Of a stretch of DNA of 13,704 bases, positions 7,100 through 13,704 are shown in pieces. The notes under the pieces are model-generated. The model made no database searches and was not told the DNA's origin. It worked only from the letters and a program-made list of their open reading frames with translations. Position 1 is the stretch's first letter; each line of letters opens with the position of its first letter. Source of the DNA: Verrucomicrobiales bacterium (GTDB lineage Bacteria; Verrucomicrobiota; Verrucomicrobiia; Limisphaerales; UBA11320); assembly GCA_003452185.1 (NCBI GenBank), contig DMJJ01000560.1, positions 1-13,704 of the forward strand, read 5' to 3'. The position numbers were made by a program, and so were the translations under genes.

Positions 7100-9466
7100 A
7101 TGAAGATGCTGACACGCGCCATCCCGTCCGCCCTGTGCCTCCTGGTTTTGTCGTGCGTGGGGTTGGGGGCGGCCGATGTCGCCAAGGGTTCCACCCTGAA
7201 AAAGTCCCCCGCCGGGCGGTCCTTCGAAACGCAGGTCCTTCCGCTGCTCAAGACCTACTGCTTCGATTGCCACGGGGATGGGGCCAGGAAGGGGGACCTT
7301 TCCCTCGATGGGTACAAGGATCTCGCCTCGCTCCACCAGGACCGGAAGGTTTGGGAGCAGGTGTTGCAGAACGTCCGCACCTCCCAGATGCCCCCGCCGA
7401 AGCGGAAGACCCAGCCGACCCCGGCGGAGCGGGAATCCCTCGCCCGGTGGATCGAGGACGAGCTCTTTCCGGTCGACTGCGACAATCCCGACCCCGGGCG
7501 GGTGACCCTGCGGCGGCTCAATCGGGTGGAGTACAACAACACCGTTCGGGATCTGCTTGGGGTTGACTTCCGGCCTGCCGACGACTTCCCGCAGGACGAC
7601 GTCGGCTACGGGTTCGACAACATGGGGGATGTCCTCTCGATCCCCCCGGTTCTGCTTGAGAAGTACATGGTGGCGGCCGACGCCATCCTCACGGATGCGA
7701 TCGTGACCGGGGATCCCCTTGAGAAGCGGGTGTTTCGAGTCGAGCCGGAGAACCTGGAGGCGACGACCGCAGTCGATTCCAGGGATGAGGGGTGGATCGC
7801 GGTCCTCCGGGAGGGGGAGGTGCGCGCCCGGCTCAAGCTGCCGGCCTCGGGAGACTACATCCTCCGGGTGCGGGCCGCCGGCGAGCAGGCGGGGCCCGAT
7901 TCTGTCCGGATGGCGCTTCGTCTCGACGACCGTGAGCTTCTCCGCGCGATCGTGCCGGAGGAGCGGAGCAGCCCCCGGATTCATGAGGCCCAGTTTTCCG
8001 CCTCCCGGGGGACGCATACCGTGGCGGTTCGCTACCTCAACAACTACGTCAACCAGAAGGACCCGGACCCGAAGAATCGCGACCGGAACCTGCTCCTGCA
8101 GGGGCTCGAGATCGAAGGGCCGTTCAACACCGGGCCCGAGGCCCTGCCGGAGAGTCATCGCCGGATCTTCACCCGGGCCCCGGGTCGGGGGGATGGACGG
8201 CCTGCGGCCCGTGAGATCCTTCAACAGTTTGCCCGCCGCGCCTGGCGTCGGCCCGTGGAGTCCCGGGACCTGAACCGTCTCATGGCCCTGTACGATCTGG
8301 CAAAAGGGCAGGGGGAGTCGTTTGAGAAATCGGTCAAAATCGCGCTTCAGGCCGTGCTTGTTTCTCCCCACTTCCTGTTTCGGGGGGAGCTCCAGCCGGA
8401 GCCTGACAACCCCCGACGGGTGCAGCCGATCGACGAGTTTTCCCTGGCCTCCCGGCTTTCCTATTTTCTCTGGAGCACGATGCCCGACGAGGAGCTCTTC
8501 CAGTTGGCCGAGTCTGGGCGGCTGCGGCGCAACCTGGATGCCCAGGTCGCCCGGATGCTCCGGGATCCCCGGAGCCGGGCCTTGGTCGACAACTTTGCCG
8601 CCCAGTGGCTCCAGACCCGGAATCTCGAGGTTGTGAACCCCGACCGGAAGATGTTCCCGCCCTTCTCCGACGCCCTTCGCCGGGACATGGGACGTGAGAC
8701 GGCGATGTTCTTCGAGCACGTGATGCGGGAGGACCGGAGCCTCATGGAGTTCCTGGATGCGGACTACTCCTTCCTGAATGAGCGTCTCGCGCGGCTCTAT
8801 GGCGTTGACGGGGTGACGGGGGAGGACTTCCGGAAGGTCACCCTCCCGGACCGCCGTCGGGGGGGGGTGCTGACCCAGGCGAGCATCCTGACCATCACCT
8901 CCAATCCAACCCGCACCTCGCCCGTCAAGCGGGGCAAGTGGGTCATGGAGACGATCCTGGGGACTCCCCCTCCGCCGCCGCCCCCGAATGTTCCTCCGCT
9001 GGAAATCGACAAGGATCACCCGCTGACGGGGACCCTCCGGCAGAAGATGGAGCAGCATCGCAACAACCCGGTCTGCGCCTCCTGCCATGAGCGGATGGAT
9101 GCCATTGGCTTCGGATTCGAGAACTTCGATGCCATCGGGGGCTGGAGGGCCAAGGAGACGGGCGTTGATATCGATGCGTCGGGCATCCTGGCCACGGGGG
9201 AGTCGTTCCGCGGCCCCGAGGACTTTAAGCGGGTGCTGATGACCCAGCGCCGGGGGGACTTCCTGCGCTGCGTGACAGAGAAAATGCTGACCTACGCCCT
9301 GGGGCGCGGCATCGAGTATTACGACCGGTGCGCCGTGGACCGCATCCTGGGAGGGCTGGAAAAGGGGGAATATCGGTTCTCCGCCCTGGTTCGCGGGGTG
9401 GTGGAGAGCACTCCCTTCCAAAAGCGTCGCGGCGAGGGGGATCGGGAGCTTCAGGCCGGCCGTTGA
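7100..9466 (+). CDS. Secreted dihaem Planctomycete-cytochrome-C / DUF1592-type multidomain protein
   Basis: This 788-residue protein begins with a signal peptide (MKMLTRAIPSALCLLVLSCVGLGAADV). Domains in order: a Planctomycete cytochrome C domain with haem motif CFDCH (54-58) and a QMPPP axial-Met candidate (96-100); DUF1587 (~138-200, LNRVEYNNTVRDLLG); a beta-rich, carbohydrate-binding-like insert (~210-340); DUF1595 (~368-430, ending VSPHFLFRGE); DUF1592 (~444-570, FSLASRLSYFLWSTMPDEEL); DUF1588 (~577-680) with GTPPPPPPPN and a second haem motif CASCH (659-663); and DUF1585 at the C-terminus (~700-775). All parts are present, so it looks intact. Two c-type haems suggest electron transfer or oxidation outside the cytoplasm. 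Links to polysaccharide breakdown in Planctomycetes and Verrucomicrobia are inferred from genome context in other species and are not proven. I chose ATG 7100 because the signal peptide follows it; the frame is open further upstream. No Shine-Dalgarno is visible. The commonly adjacent DUF1552 gene is absent here. Confidence 0.93.
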   Translation: MKMLTRAIPSALCLLVLSCVGLGAADVAKGSTLKKSPAGRSFETQVLPLLKTYCFDCHGDGARKGDLSLDGYKDLASLHQDRKVWEQVLQNVRTSQMPPPKRKTQPTPAERESLARWIEDELFPVDCDNPDPGRVTLRRLNRVEYNNTVRDLLGVDFRPADDFPQDDVGYGFDNMGDVLSIPPVLLEKYMVAADAILTDAIVTGDPLEKRVFRVEPENLEATTAVDSRDEGWIAVLREGEVRARLKLPASGDYILRVRAAGEQAGPDSVRMALRLDDRELLRAIVPEERSSPRIHEAQFSASRGTHTVAVRYLNNYVNQKDPDPKNRDRNLLLQGLEIEGPFNTGPEALPESHRRIFTRAPGRGDGRPAAREILQQFARRAWRRPVESRDLNRLMALYDLAKGQGESFEKSVKIALQAVLVSPHFLFRGELQPEPDNPRRVQPIDEFSLASRLSYFLWSTMPDEELFQLAESGRLRRNLDAQVARMLRDPRSRALVDNFAAQWLQTRNLEVVNPDRKMFPPFSDALRRDMGRETAMFFEHVMREDRSLMEFLDADYSFLNERLARLYGVDGVTGEDFRKVTLPDRRRGGVLTQASILTITSNPTRTSPVKRGKWVMETILGTPPPPPPPNVPPLEIDKDHPLTGTLRQKMEQHRNNPVCASCHERMDAIGFGFENFDAIGGWRAKETGVDIDASGILATGESFRGPEDFKRVLMTQRRGDFLRCVTEKMLTYALGRGIEYYDRCAVDRILGGLEKGEYRFSALVRGVVESTPFQKRRGEGDRELQAGR

Positions 9467-9493
9467 GCCCGGCTTCCGCCGTGCGGCGGGCTC
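9465..9493 (+). other. Hairpin overlapping the stop of the DUF1592 gene
   Basis: GAGCCC (9465-9470) pairs perfectly with GGGCTC (9488-9493); the interior can also fold as CCGCC-GTGC-GGCGG (9476-9489). It starts within the tga stop codon. Only two T follow, so it is a weak terminator candidate or a transcript-end stabiliser. The rest of the 171-base gap before the rhomboid gene shows no gene or clear promoter. Confidence 0.3.
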
Positions 9494-9637
9494 TTCAGCG
9501 GATCCCGCGGGCTGCCGATAGTCTGGCTGACGATGGCCCGTTGGCCCCGCTGGGATTCCTGCTCCCGGAGTGATGAGTTCGTTTCCGCCAAACATCCCCG
9601 TTGCAGGGCGGCGAGGCTGGGCCTAGGTTCTGCGCGC

Positions 9638-10504
9638 ATGCTTGCGGATCGTTCCTACATGCAGGATTCAGAGGGCCGGGCCGGCCTGAGCGGCACCGCC
9701 CGCCTGATGGTCTTGATGGTGGTGGTCTTCATCCTTCAACAGATTGATGAGGTCTTCGTCCGCTCGGGCGTGCAGCGCTACCTGGCGCTCGATCCCTCGC
9801 TGGTCCTCAAGGGGTGCGTCTGGCAGTTCTTCACCTACCAGCTGCTCCATGCCGGGCCGATCCACATCCTTTTCAACATGCTGGCCCTTTGGTGCTTCGG
9901 CCGGCCGCTTGAGATGCGGTTTGGGGCCCGTTACATGACCCTCTTCTTCTTCCTGTCCGGTGTGGCGGGCGGGCTGATGCATCTTGCGACCGGGTTCCTG
10001 ATGCAAAACGCGGCCGGTCCCGTGGTGGGAGCCTCCGCCGGCACCTCCGGGCTGCTGGCGGCATTCTGCCTCATGGAGCCGGACGGGATGATCATCCTCT
10101 ATTTCGTCCCGGTGCGGGCTCGCTACGTCCTGGTGCTGTCGATCGGGCTTTCCCTCTTCTTCATCCTCCGACCGGATGGGAGCAACGTCGCCCACGGGGC
10201 TCACCTGGGAGGGTTGCTTGCGGGAATCCTCTTCCTGAGGAAGGGGCTCCCCGGGATCGATTGGATCTCTTCTCTCCGATGGCCTGCAACGGGCCGGAGG
10301 GGGGGGCGGCAGGCGGGGGGAACGGGCGCCCCCGGCTGGTCGGCCGAGCCGGTTGCCTCCGCCAAGCCGGTCCCCCGGGGTGATTTCATCTCCCGCGAGA
10401 TCGACCCCATCCTCGACAAGATCTCAACGCACGGAATCCACAGCCTCACCCCGGAGGAGCGGAAGATCCTCGAGTCCGCCCGGAGTCGCATGAACCAGCG
10501 GTAG
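9638..10504 (+). CDS. Rhomboid family intramembrane serine protease with conserved C-terminal tail
   Basis: The 288-residue product has about six membrane segments between ~21 and 200. Rhomboid landmarks are HILFN (76-80, matching the oxyanion-side His and Asn of GlpG), the active-site loop VVGASAGTSGLL (129-140) and AHGAHLGG (185-192), in which His189 is the expected dyad histidine. By alignment register, Ser133 (GAS-A) corresponds to the usual nucleophile. After a Gly/Pro-rich linker (~215-248), a short soluble tail, DPILDKISTHGIHSLTPEER (256-275), matches the small conserved domain I know as DUF6576 on many bacterial rhomboids. Rhomboids cut substrate helices within the membrane; the substrate here is unknown. 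I use ATG 9638 because MLADRSYMQ resembles the N-terminus of related Verrucomicrobia rhomboids. The ATG at 9659 is an alternative, and the frame is open back to 9533 without homology. purB starts 91 bases downstream. Confidence 0.9.
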   Translation: MLADRSYMQDSEGRAGLSGTARLMVLMVVVFILQQIDEVFVRSGVQRYLALDPSLVLKGCVWQFFTYQLLHAGPIHILFNMLALWCFGRPLEMRFGARYMTLFFFLSGVAGGLMHLATGFLMQNAAGPVVGASAGTSGLLAAFCLMEPDGMIILYFVPVRARYVLVLSIGLSLFFILRPDGSNVAHGAHLGGLLAGILFLRKGLPGIDWISSLRWPATGRRGGRQAGGTGAPGWSAEPVASAKPVPRGDFISREIDPILDKISTHGIHSLTPEERKILESARSRMNQR

Positions 10505-10595
10505 GATACGGGTTCCTTGAAAGCTGGGGGGGGCGGGTCTGTGCGGCCAAGTTTCTTCTTTCCCGCGCCCCGGTTTGCCAGTTTGCTTTGGGGCG

Positions 10596-11909
10596 ATGAT
10601 TCAACGGTATTCACGTCCCGCGATGCGGGAGATCTGGACGGAACAGCGCAAACTTGAGATCTGGCTTCAGATCGAGCTCCTTGCCGCGGAGGCGCTGGTG
10701 GCGGAGAAGATCGTTCCCCGTGGCGATTTCGCCATCCTGAAGTCGCGGGCGGCGTTTGAGCTTGAGCGGTGCAAGGAGCTCGAGAAGACCCTCAACCACG
10801 ATGTCATCGCCTTCACGACCTGCGTCGCGGAGCACATCAACCACCAGGCCAGCCGGTGGGTTCACTTTGGTCTCACGAGCAGCGACATCGTTGACACGGC
10901 GTTCGCCGTTCAGATGGTCCAGAGTGCCGATCTCCTGATCGAGGGGGTCGAGGCCCTGAGGAAGGTCATCGCCCGCCGCGCCCGTGAGCACCAGTTCACC
11001 CCGTGCATTGGACGGAGCCATGGGATCCACGCCGAGCCGACGACCTTCGGGCTCAAGCTGGCCCTGATGTACGACGAGTTTGGACGCGCCCTCGACCGTC
11101 TCCGGCGGGTGCGTGAGGTTGCCGGGGTTGGCAAGATCTCGGGCGCGGTTGGCACCAGCGCCCATCTCTCCCCGAGGGTCGAGGCCTTCATCTGCCGCAA
11201 GCTGGGGCTTCGCCCCGCGCCCATTGCCACGCAGGTGGTGCAGCGGGACATCCACGCCGAGTACATGGGGGCCCTGGCGGTGATCGGGGCGAGCCTGGAG
11301 CGTTGGGCCACGGAGTTTCGTCACCTGCAGCGGACCGAGGTCCTGGAGGCGGAGGAGTTCTTTGCCAAGGGCCAGAAGGGGAGCTCCGCGATGCCGCACA
11401 AGCGGAACCCGATCACCTTCGAGCGGATCACCGGGCTGGCCCGTGTCCTGCGGGGCAACGCCACGGCCGCGCTGGAAAACGTCGCCCTGTGGCACGAGCG
11501 GGATATCAGCCACAGCTCGGTCGAGCGGATCATCTTCCCCGACTCCTGCACCCTGCTCGACTACATGCTCTCGCTGATGACCCGGATGATCGACGGGCTC
11601 ATTGTCTACCCGGAGAACATGAAGCGCAACATGGGGCTCTCGCTGGGAATGTGGAACTCCCAGACCGTGCTCCTCGCGTTGATTCGCAAGGGCCTCACCC
11701 GCGAGCAGGCATACGAGCGCGTGCAGCGAAACGCGATGCTTACGTGGCAGTCGAAGCATGCCGGCGATGCCGGGGCGGACTTCCTCAAGCAGCTGTTGAG
11801 CGACCCCGAGGTGGCGGAGCATTTCGCCGCCGGGGAACTCCAGAAGCTCTGCTCCGTGGACTTTCACTACAAGCAGGTGCGGGCCCGGTTCAAGAGCGTG
11901 GGGCTTTGA
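10596..11909 (+). CDS. purB: Adenylosuccinate lyase
   Basis: This 437-residue cytosolic enzyme of the fumarase/aspartase superfamily acts in purine synthesis. It removes fumarate from SAICAR to give AICAR and from adenylosuccinate to give AMP, working as a homotetramer. Its length matches the ~430-residue Bacillus/Thermotoga type. Visible motifs are LNHDVIAF with His68 (66-73), HFGLTSSDIVDTA (90-102), GRSHGIHAEPTTFG with the catalytic-acid His142 (139-152), and the family signature KGSSAMPHKRNPI (261-273), whose flexible loop holds the catalytic-base serine. ERDISHSSVER (301-311) is also typical. All key residues are present. I start at ATG 10596, where homology begins (MIQRYSRPAMREIW); an in-frame GTG/ATG-like extension to 10575 lacks support. 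GGGGCG just before the ATG is too close to be a good ribosome-binding site. The gene ends at a strong terminator and is the last of the plus-strand run. Confidence 0.97.
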   Translation: MIQRYSRPAMREIWTEQRKLEIWLQIELLAAEALVAEKIVPRGDFAILKSRAAFELERCKELEKTLNHDVIAFTTCVAEHINHQASRWVHFGLTSSDIVDTAFAVQMVQSADLLIEGVEALRKVIARRAREHQFTPCIGRSHGIHAEPTTFGLKLALMYDEFGRALDRLRRVREVAGVGKISGAVGTSAHLSPRVEAFICRKLGLRPAPIATQVVQRDIHAEYMGALAVIGASLERWATEFRHLQRTEVLEAEEFFAKGQKGSSAMPHKRNPITFERITGLARVLRGNATAALENVALWHERDISHSSVERIIFPDSCTLLDYMLSLMTRMIDGLIVYPENMKRNMGLSLGMWNSQTVLLALIRKGLTREQAYERVQRNAMLTWQSKHAGDAGADFLKQLLSDPEVAEHFAAGELQKLCSVDFHYKQVRARFKSVGL

Positions 11910-11919
11910 GGTGCCTTGC

Positions 11920-11966
11920 AAACCTCCCCGTGGGCCTCGGCGGCCTGCGGGGAGGTTTTAATTTTT
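11920..11966 (+). terminator. Strong rho-independent terminator of purB
   Basis: AAACCTCCCCG (11920-11930) pairs perfectly with CGGGGAGGTTT (11948-11958), an 11-base stem. Its 17-base loop can pair further (GGCC ... GGCC). The stem is followed by T-rich sequence, TTAATTTTTT, to about 11967. It starts 10 bases after the purB stop. The opposite strand has no T-tract after the stem, so it serves plus-strand transcription. It is the clearest regulatory element in the window. Confidence 0.93.
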
Positions 11967-12015
11967 TATCCCTGCCCCGGGAAGGGGTTACGTTCCGGGG
12001 TGGGGGCGAAGGGGA

Positions 12016-12834
12016 TCAACCGATCCAGCCCATCTGGCGCATTGCAAGGAGACCCGCGCCGAGGGCGATCCGGTACCACCCGAAGAGGACGAAGGTGTTT
12101 GACTGAACGAACCGGAGCAGCCACCGCACCACGAGGAATGCCGAACCACAGGCGACGAGCGACCCCAGGGCCACGGATCCCCAGTCGCTCCCGGTGAGGC
12201 GGTCGCCGTGGCGGAGCGCCCCGAAGATTTCGAGGCCGCTGGCGGCGAACATGGTCGGGATGCCGACGAGGAACGAAAACTCCGTTGCCGCCGGCCGGGC
12301 GATGCCCAGCGTCAGGGCGAACAGGATGCACGCCCCGGAGCGGGAGGTGCCGGGGAAGGCCGCCGCGAGCACCTGGGCGAGGCCGACCGTGAGGGCCACA
12401 CCCCAGGTGATGTACTGGGTGGTGGTGCGTCCGCGGATGCCGCGCTCGATCCCGAGGATGACGATCCCGCCAACGAGGGTGGCAATCGCGACCGGGAAGG
12501 CGGTCTTGGGGAGTTCCCAGTGGAGGACCTTCTTGAGGAGCAGTCCGCCGACCGCGGTGATGAGGAACGCGCTGATCAGCTTGACCAGGTAGTCCCGGGT
12601 GGCGGGCTCCCCGCTGCGGGCCACGAGATCGCGGGCCCGCTTGGAGAAGACCGCCAGCACGGCGAGCATGGCCCCGGCCTGGATCACCACGTTAAAGAGC
12701 TCGTGGTGCGCCTTGTCGACGGCGGGGTGGAGCCACTGCTCGGCGATCAGGAGATGTCCGGTGGAGGAGACCGGGAGGAACTCGGTCACCCCTTCGATGA
12801 GGCCGAGCAGGAGGATGGAGAGCCAGTCAGGCAT
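12016..12834 (-). CDS. uppP: Undecaprenyl-diphosphate phosphatase (BacA/UppP type)
   Basis: This 272-residue integral inner-membrane enzyme dephosphorylates undecaprenyl pyrophosphate to undecaprenyl phosphate. That recycles the lipid carrier for peptidoglycan and other wall polymers, and overexpression of such proteins gives bacitracin tolerance. The N-terminus holds the family signature GLIEGVTEFLPVSSTGHLL (11-29) with Glu14, Glu18, Ser23/24 and His27. The second signature, AAAFPGTSRSGACI (157-170), contains Arg165. About eight hydrophobic segments and the length match the family (~270). The ATG at 12832-12834 begins directly before the first membrane helix, so it is secure; no Shine-Dalgarno precedes it. 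The TPR gene lies 81 bases upstream on the same strand. Downstream it faces purB, and only a weak hairpin without a T-tract (around 11975-12000) could end its transcript. Confidence 0.96.
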   Translation of the reverse strand: MPDWLSILLLGLIEGVTEFLPVSSTGHLLIAEQWLHPAVDKAHHELFNVVIQAGAMLAVLAVFSKRARDLVARSGEPATRDYLVKLISAFLITAVGGLLLKKVLHWELPKTAFPVAIATLVGGIVILGIERGIRGRTTTQYITWGVALTVGLAQVLAAAFPGTSRSGACILFALTLGIARPAATEFSFLVGIPTMFAASGLEIFGALRHGDRLTGSDWGSVALGSLVACGSAFLVVRWLLRFVQSNTFVLFGWYRIALGAGLLAMRQMGWIG

Positions 12835-12915
12835 GGGATGGGGGTCGGGTGTTGGTTCGGGGAGCCGGCGCGGGGTCCGGGGGGACGACCCCGGATCCCG
12901 CGCCGCCGTGCGTCG

Positions 12916-13704
12916 TCACTGTCCGGGGGCCTTTGGGGCGCCGGCCGCCGCCGCGGCCTCGAGCCGTTTCTCGAGTTCCGCGTTCTTCCCGTGGCCGTAG
13001 GCGATCGCCTTCTGGTAGTGCCACTGAGCGAGCTTGAACGAGGGGGGCTGCTGGAGGATGTACTCGACGGCGAGGTTGTAGTGGGCGTCGGCGTAGTCGG
13101 GGCGAATCTGAAGGGCTTTGCGGAATGCGGTCTCCGCGGGCTCCCGGAGCCCCTTCTGGCTCAAGGCCACGCCCAGGGAGTTCTGGGTGGCCGGGTTCTG
13201 CCCGTTGGCCCGCGCGGACCGGCTCAGGGCGTCCACGGCGTCGTCAATTTTCTCCTGCCGGAGGCGGATGATTCCCAGCATGTAGAGGGCGGCCGCATCG
13301 TCCGGCGCCACGGCGAGCGCCTTTTGGGCCGCGACCTCCGCCTCGGGGAGCTTCTGCAGCTCAAGCTCCGTGGCAGCGAGGTGGGCCAGGGTGTAGACGT
13401 TCTTCTCGTCCTGCTTGAGGGCCTCGGTGAATTTCTTTTCAGCCTCGGCGAAGTTCCCCGCGTTGAAGTCCTTGCGGGCATCGTTCACGAGGTCGAGGGA
13501 CTGGGGTGCGGGCTGCGGTGTGGAGGGGGCCGACGCCGGGGGCGCGGCCGGCTGCGGCGCGCTGCCGTCGGGTGAGGGGGGGGTCGTGGTGGCCAGGTTG
13601 ACCTCCAGCCGGCTGAACAGCCCGAGCTCCTGCTCGGTGTACGGGACCGCCTTGGCCTCGAGGGCCTCGAGGCGCGCGCGCAGCGAGGCGACCTCCTTGT
13701 CCAT
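12916..13704 (-). CDS. Tetratricopeptide-repeat protein, probably missing its N-terminus
   Basis: The visible 262 residues run from the right edge to the tga at 12916-12918. A heptad-like helix (1-30, DKEVASLRARLEALEAKAVP) is followed by a Pro/Ala/Ser-rich linker (~38-68). Next come about five TPR units at ~70-103, 104-137, 138-171, 172-205 and 206-240, with typical A/L-x-x-G/A-x-A spacing such as NAGNFAEAEKKFTEAL (81-96) and AHYNLAVEYILQQPP (207-221). The tail is Ala-rich. An ATG falls exactly at the edge (13702-13704), but the coiled-coil start and related proteins suggest that it is internal and the gene continues to the right. TPRs mediate protein-protein contacts; the partner and the cellular location cannot be told. 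It precedes uppP on the same strand by 81 bases, so they may share a transcript. Confidence 0.85.
   Translation of the reverse strand: MDKEVASLRARLEALEAKAVPYTEQELGLFSRLEVNLATTTPPSPDGSAPQPAAPPASAPSTPQPAPQSLDLVNDARKDFNAGNFAEAEKKFTEALKQDEKNVYTLAHLAATELELQKLPEAEVAAQKALAVAPDDAAALYMLGIIRLRQEKIDDAVDALSRSARANGQNPATQNSLGVALSQKGLREPAETAFRKALQIRPDYADAHYNLAVEYILQQPPSFKLAQWHYQKAIAYGHGKNAELEKRLEAAAAAGAPKAPGQ

Noticed and set aside
8967..8990. Run of proline codons in the DUF1592 gene as a repeat expansion or error
   Set aside because: A GTPPPPPPPN-type proline run is, as I recall, a normal feature of DUF1588 domains.
7070..9595. 841-residue open frame on the minus strand opposite the DUF1592 gene
   Set aside because: Pro/Gly/Arg/His-rich composition with no recognisable domain; the plus-strand gene has seven recognisable family segments and a signal peptide.
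10611..11921. 436-residue minus-strand open frame opposite purB
   Set aside because: Purely a shadow of purB; no homology signal and composition typical of antisense GC-rich frames.
11975..12000. CCCCGG ... CCGGGG inverted repeat as a terminator of uppP
   Set aside because: Short stem and, on the minus strand, no T-tract after it; likely chance in GC-rich sequence.
12208..13575. 455-residue plus-strand open frame across uppP and the TPR gene
   Set aside because: Spans two genes and their gap on the other strand; Gly/Arg/Glu-rich without domains.

Overview
The window is GC-rich bacterial chromosome with dense, ordinary gene packing. It holds eleven protein genes, two of them cut by the window edges. 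No gap between genes exceeds about 175 bases. I see no tRNA, rRNA, CRISPR array, insertion sequence, integrase or phage gene. Several gene families point to the PVC superphylum and most likely to Verrucomicrobiota. These are a large secreted Planctomycete-cytochrome-C/DUF1587-1595-1592-1588-1585 protein, a rhomboid with a conserved C-terminal tail, a membrane-anchored 406-residue protein of a type I associate with Verrucomicrobia, and a TPR protein with a Pro/Ala linker. This placement rests on recalled family distribution, not on a marker gene.

Layout, left to right. The 3' end of a heavy-metal RND efflux pump gene (+) converges on a fold-type I aminotransferase gene (-). Divergent from the latter is a CPA2 cation:proton antiporter gene (+), which converges on a small lipoprotein gene (-). 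From about 4.97 to 11.91 kb five genes run on the plus strand: a DUF554 membrane protein, the 406-residue anchored helical protein, the DUF1592-type dihaem protein, a rhomboid-family protease, and adenylosuccinate lyase (purB). A strong intrinsic terminator follows purB. Undecaprenyl-diphosphate phosphatase (uppP) and a TPR protein then run on the minus strand to the right edge.

The genes do not form one evident pathway. Clear housekeeping roles are purine/AMP synthesis (purB) and recycling of the cell-wall lipid carrier (uppP). The rest deal with the envelope (metal efflux, ion/proton exchange, rhomboid proteolysis, lipoprotein, anchored helical protein, secreted cytochrome-like protein) or amino-acid transamination. 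The five plus-strand genes have gaps of about 60-170 bases and no overlaps, so strict operon coupling is not demonstrated.

I found no convincing new multi-gene system. The points most worth a second look are the uncharacterised 406-residue protein, the lipoprotein built from two copies of one domain, the DUF1592 protein without its usual DUF1552 partner next door, the ambiguous active-site motif of the rhomboid, the antiporter with a lone RCK_C tail, and the lack of clear Shine-Dalgarno sequences before all nine gene starts.
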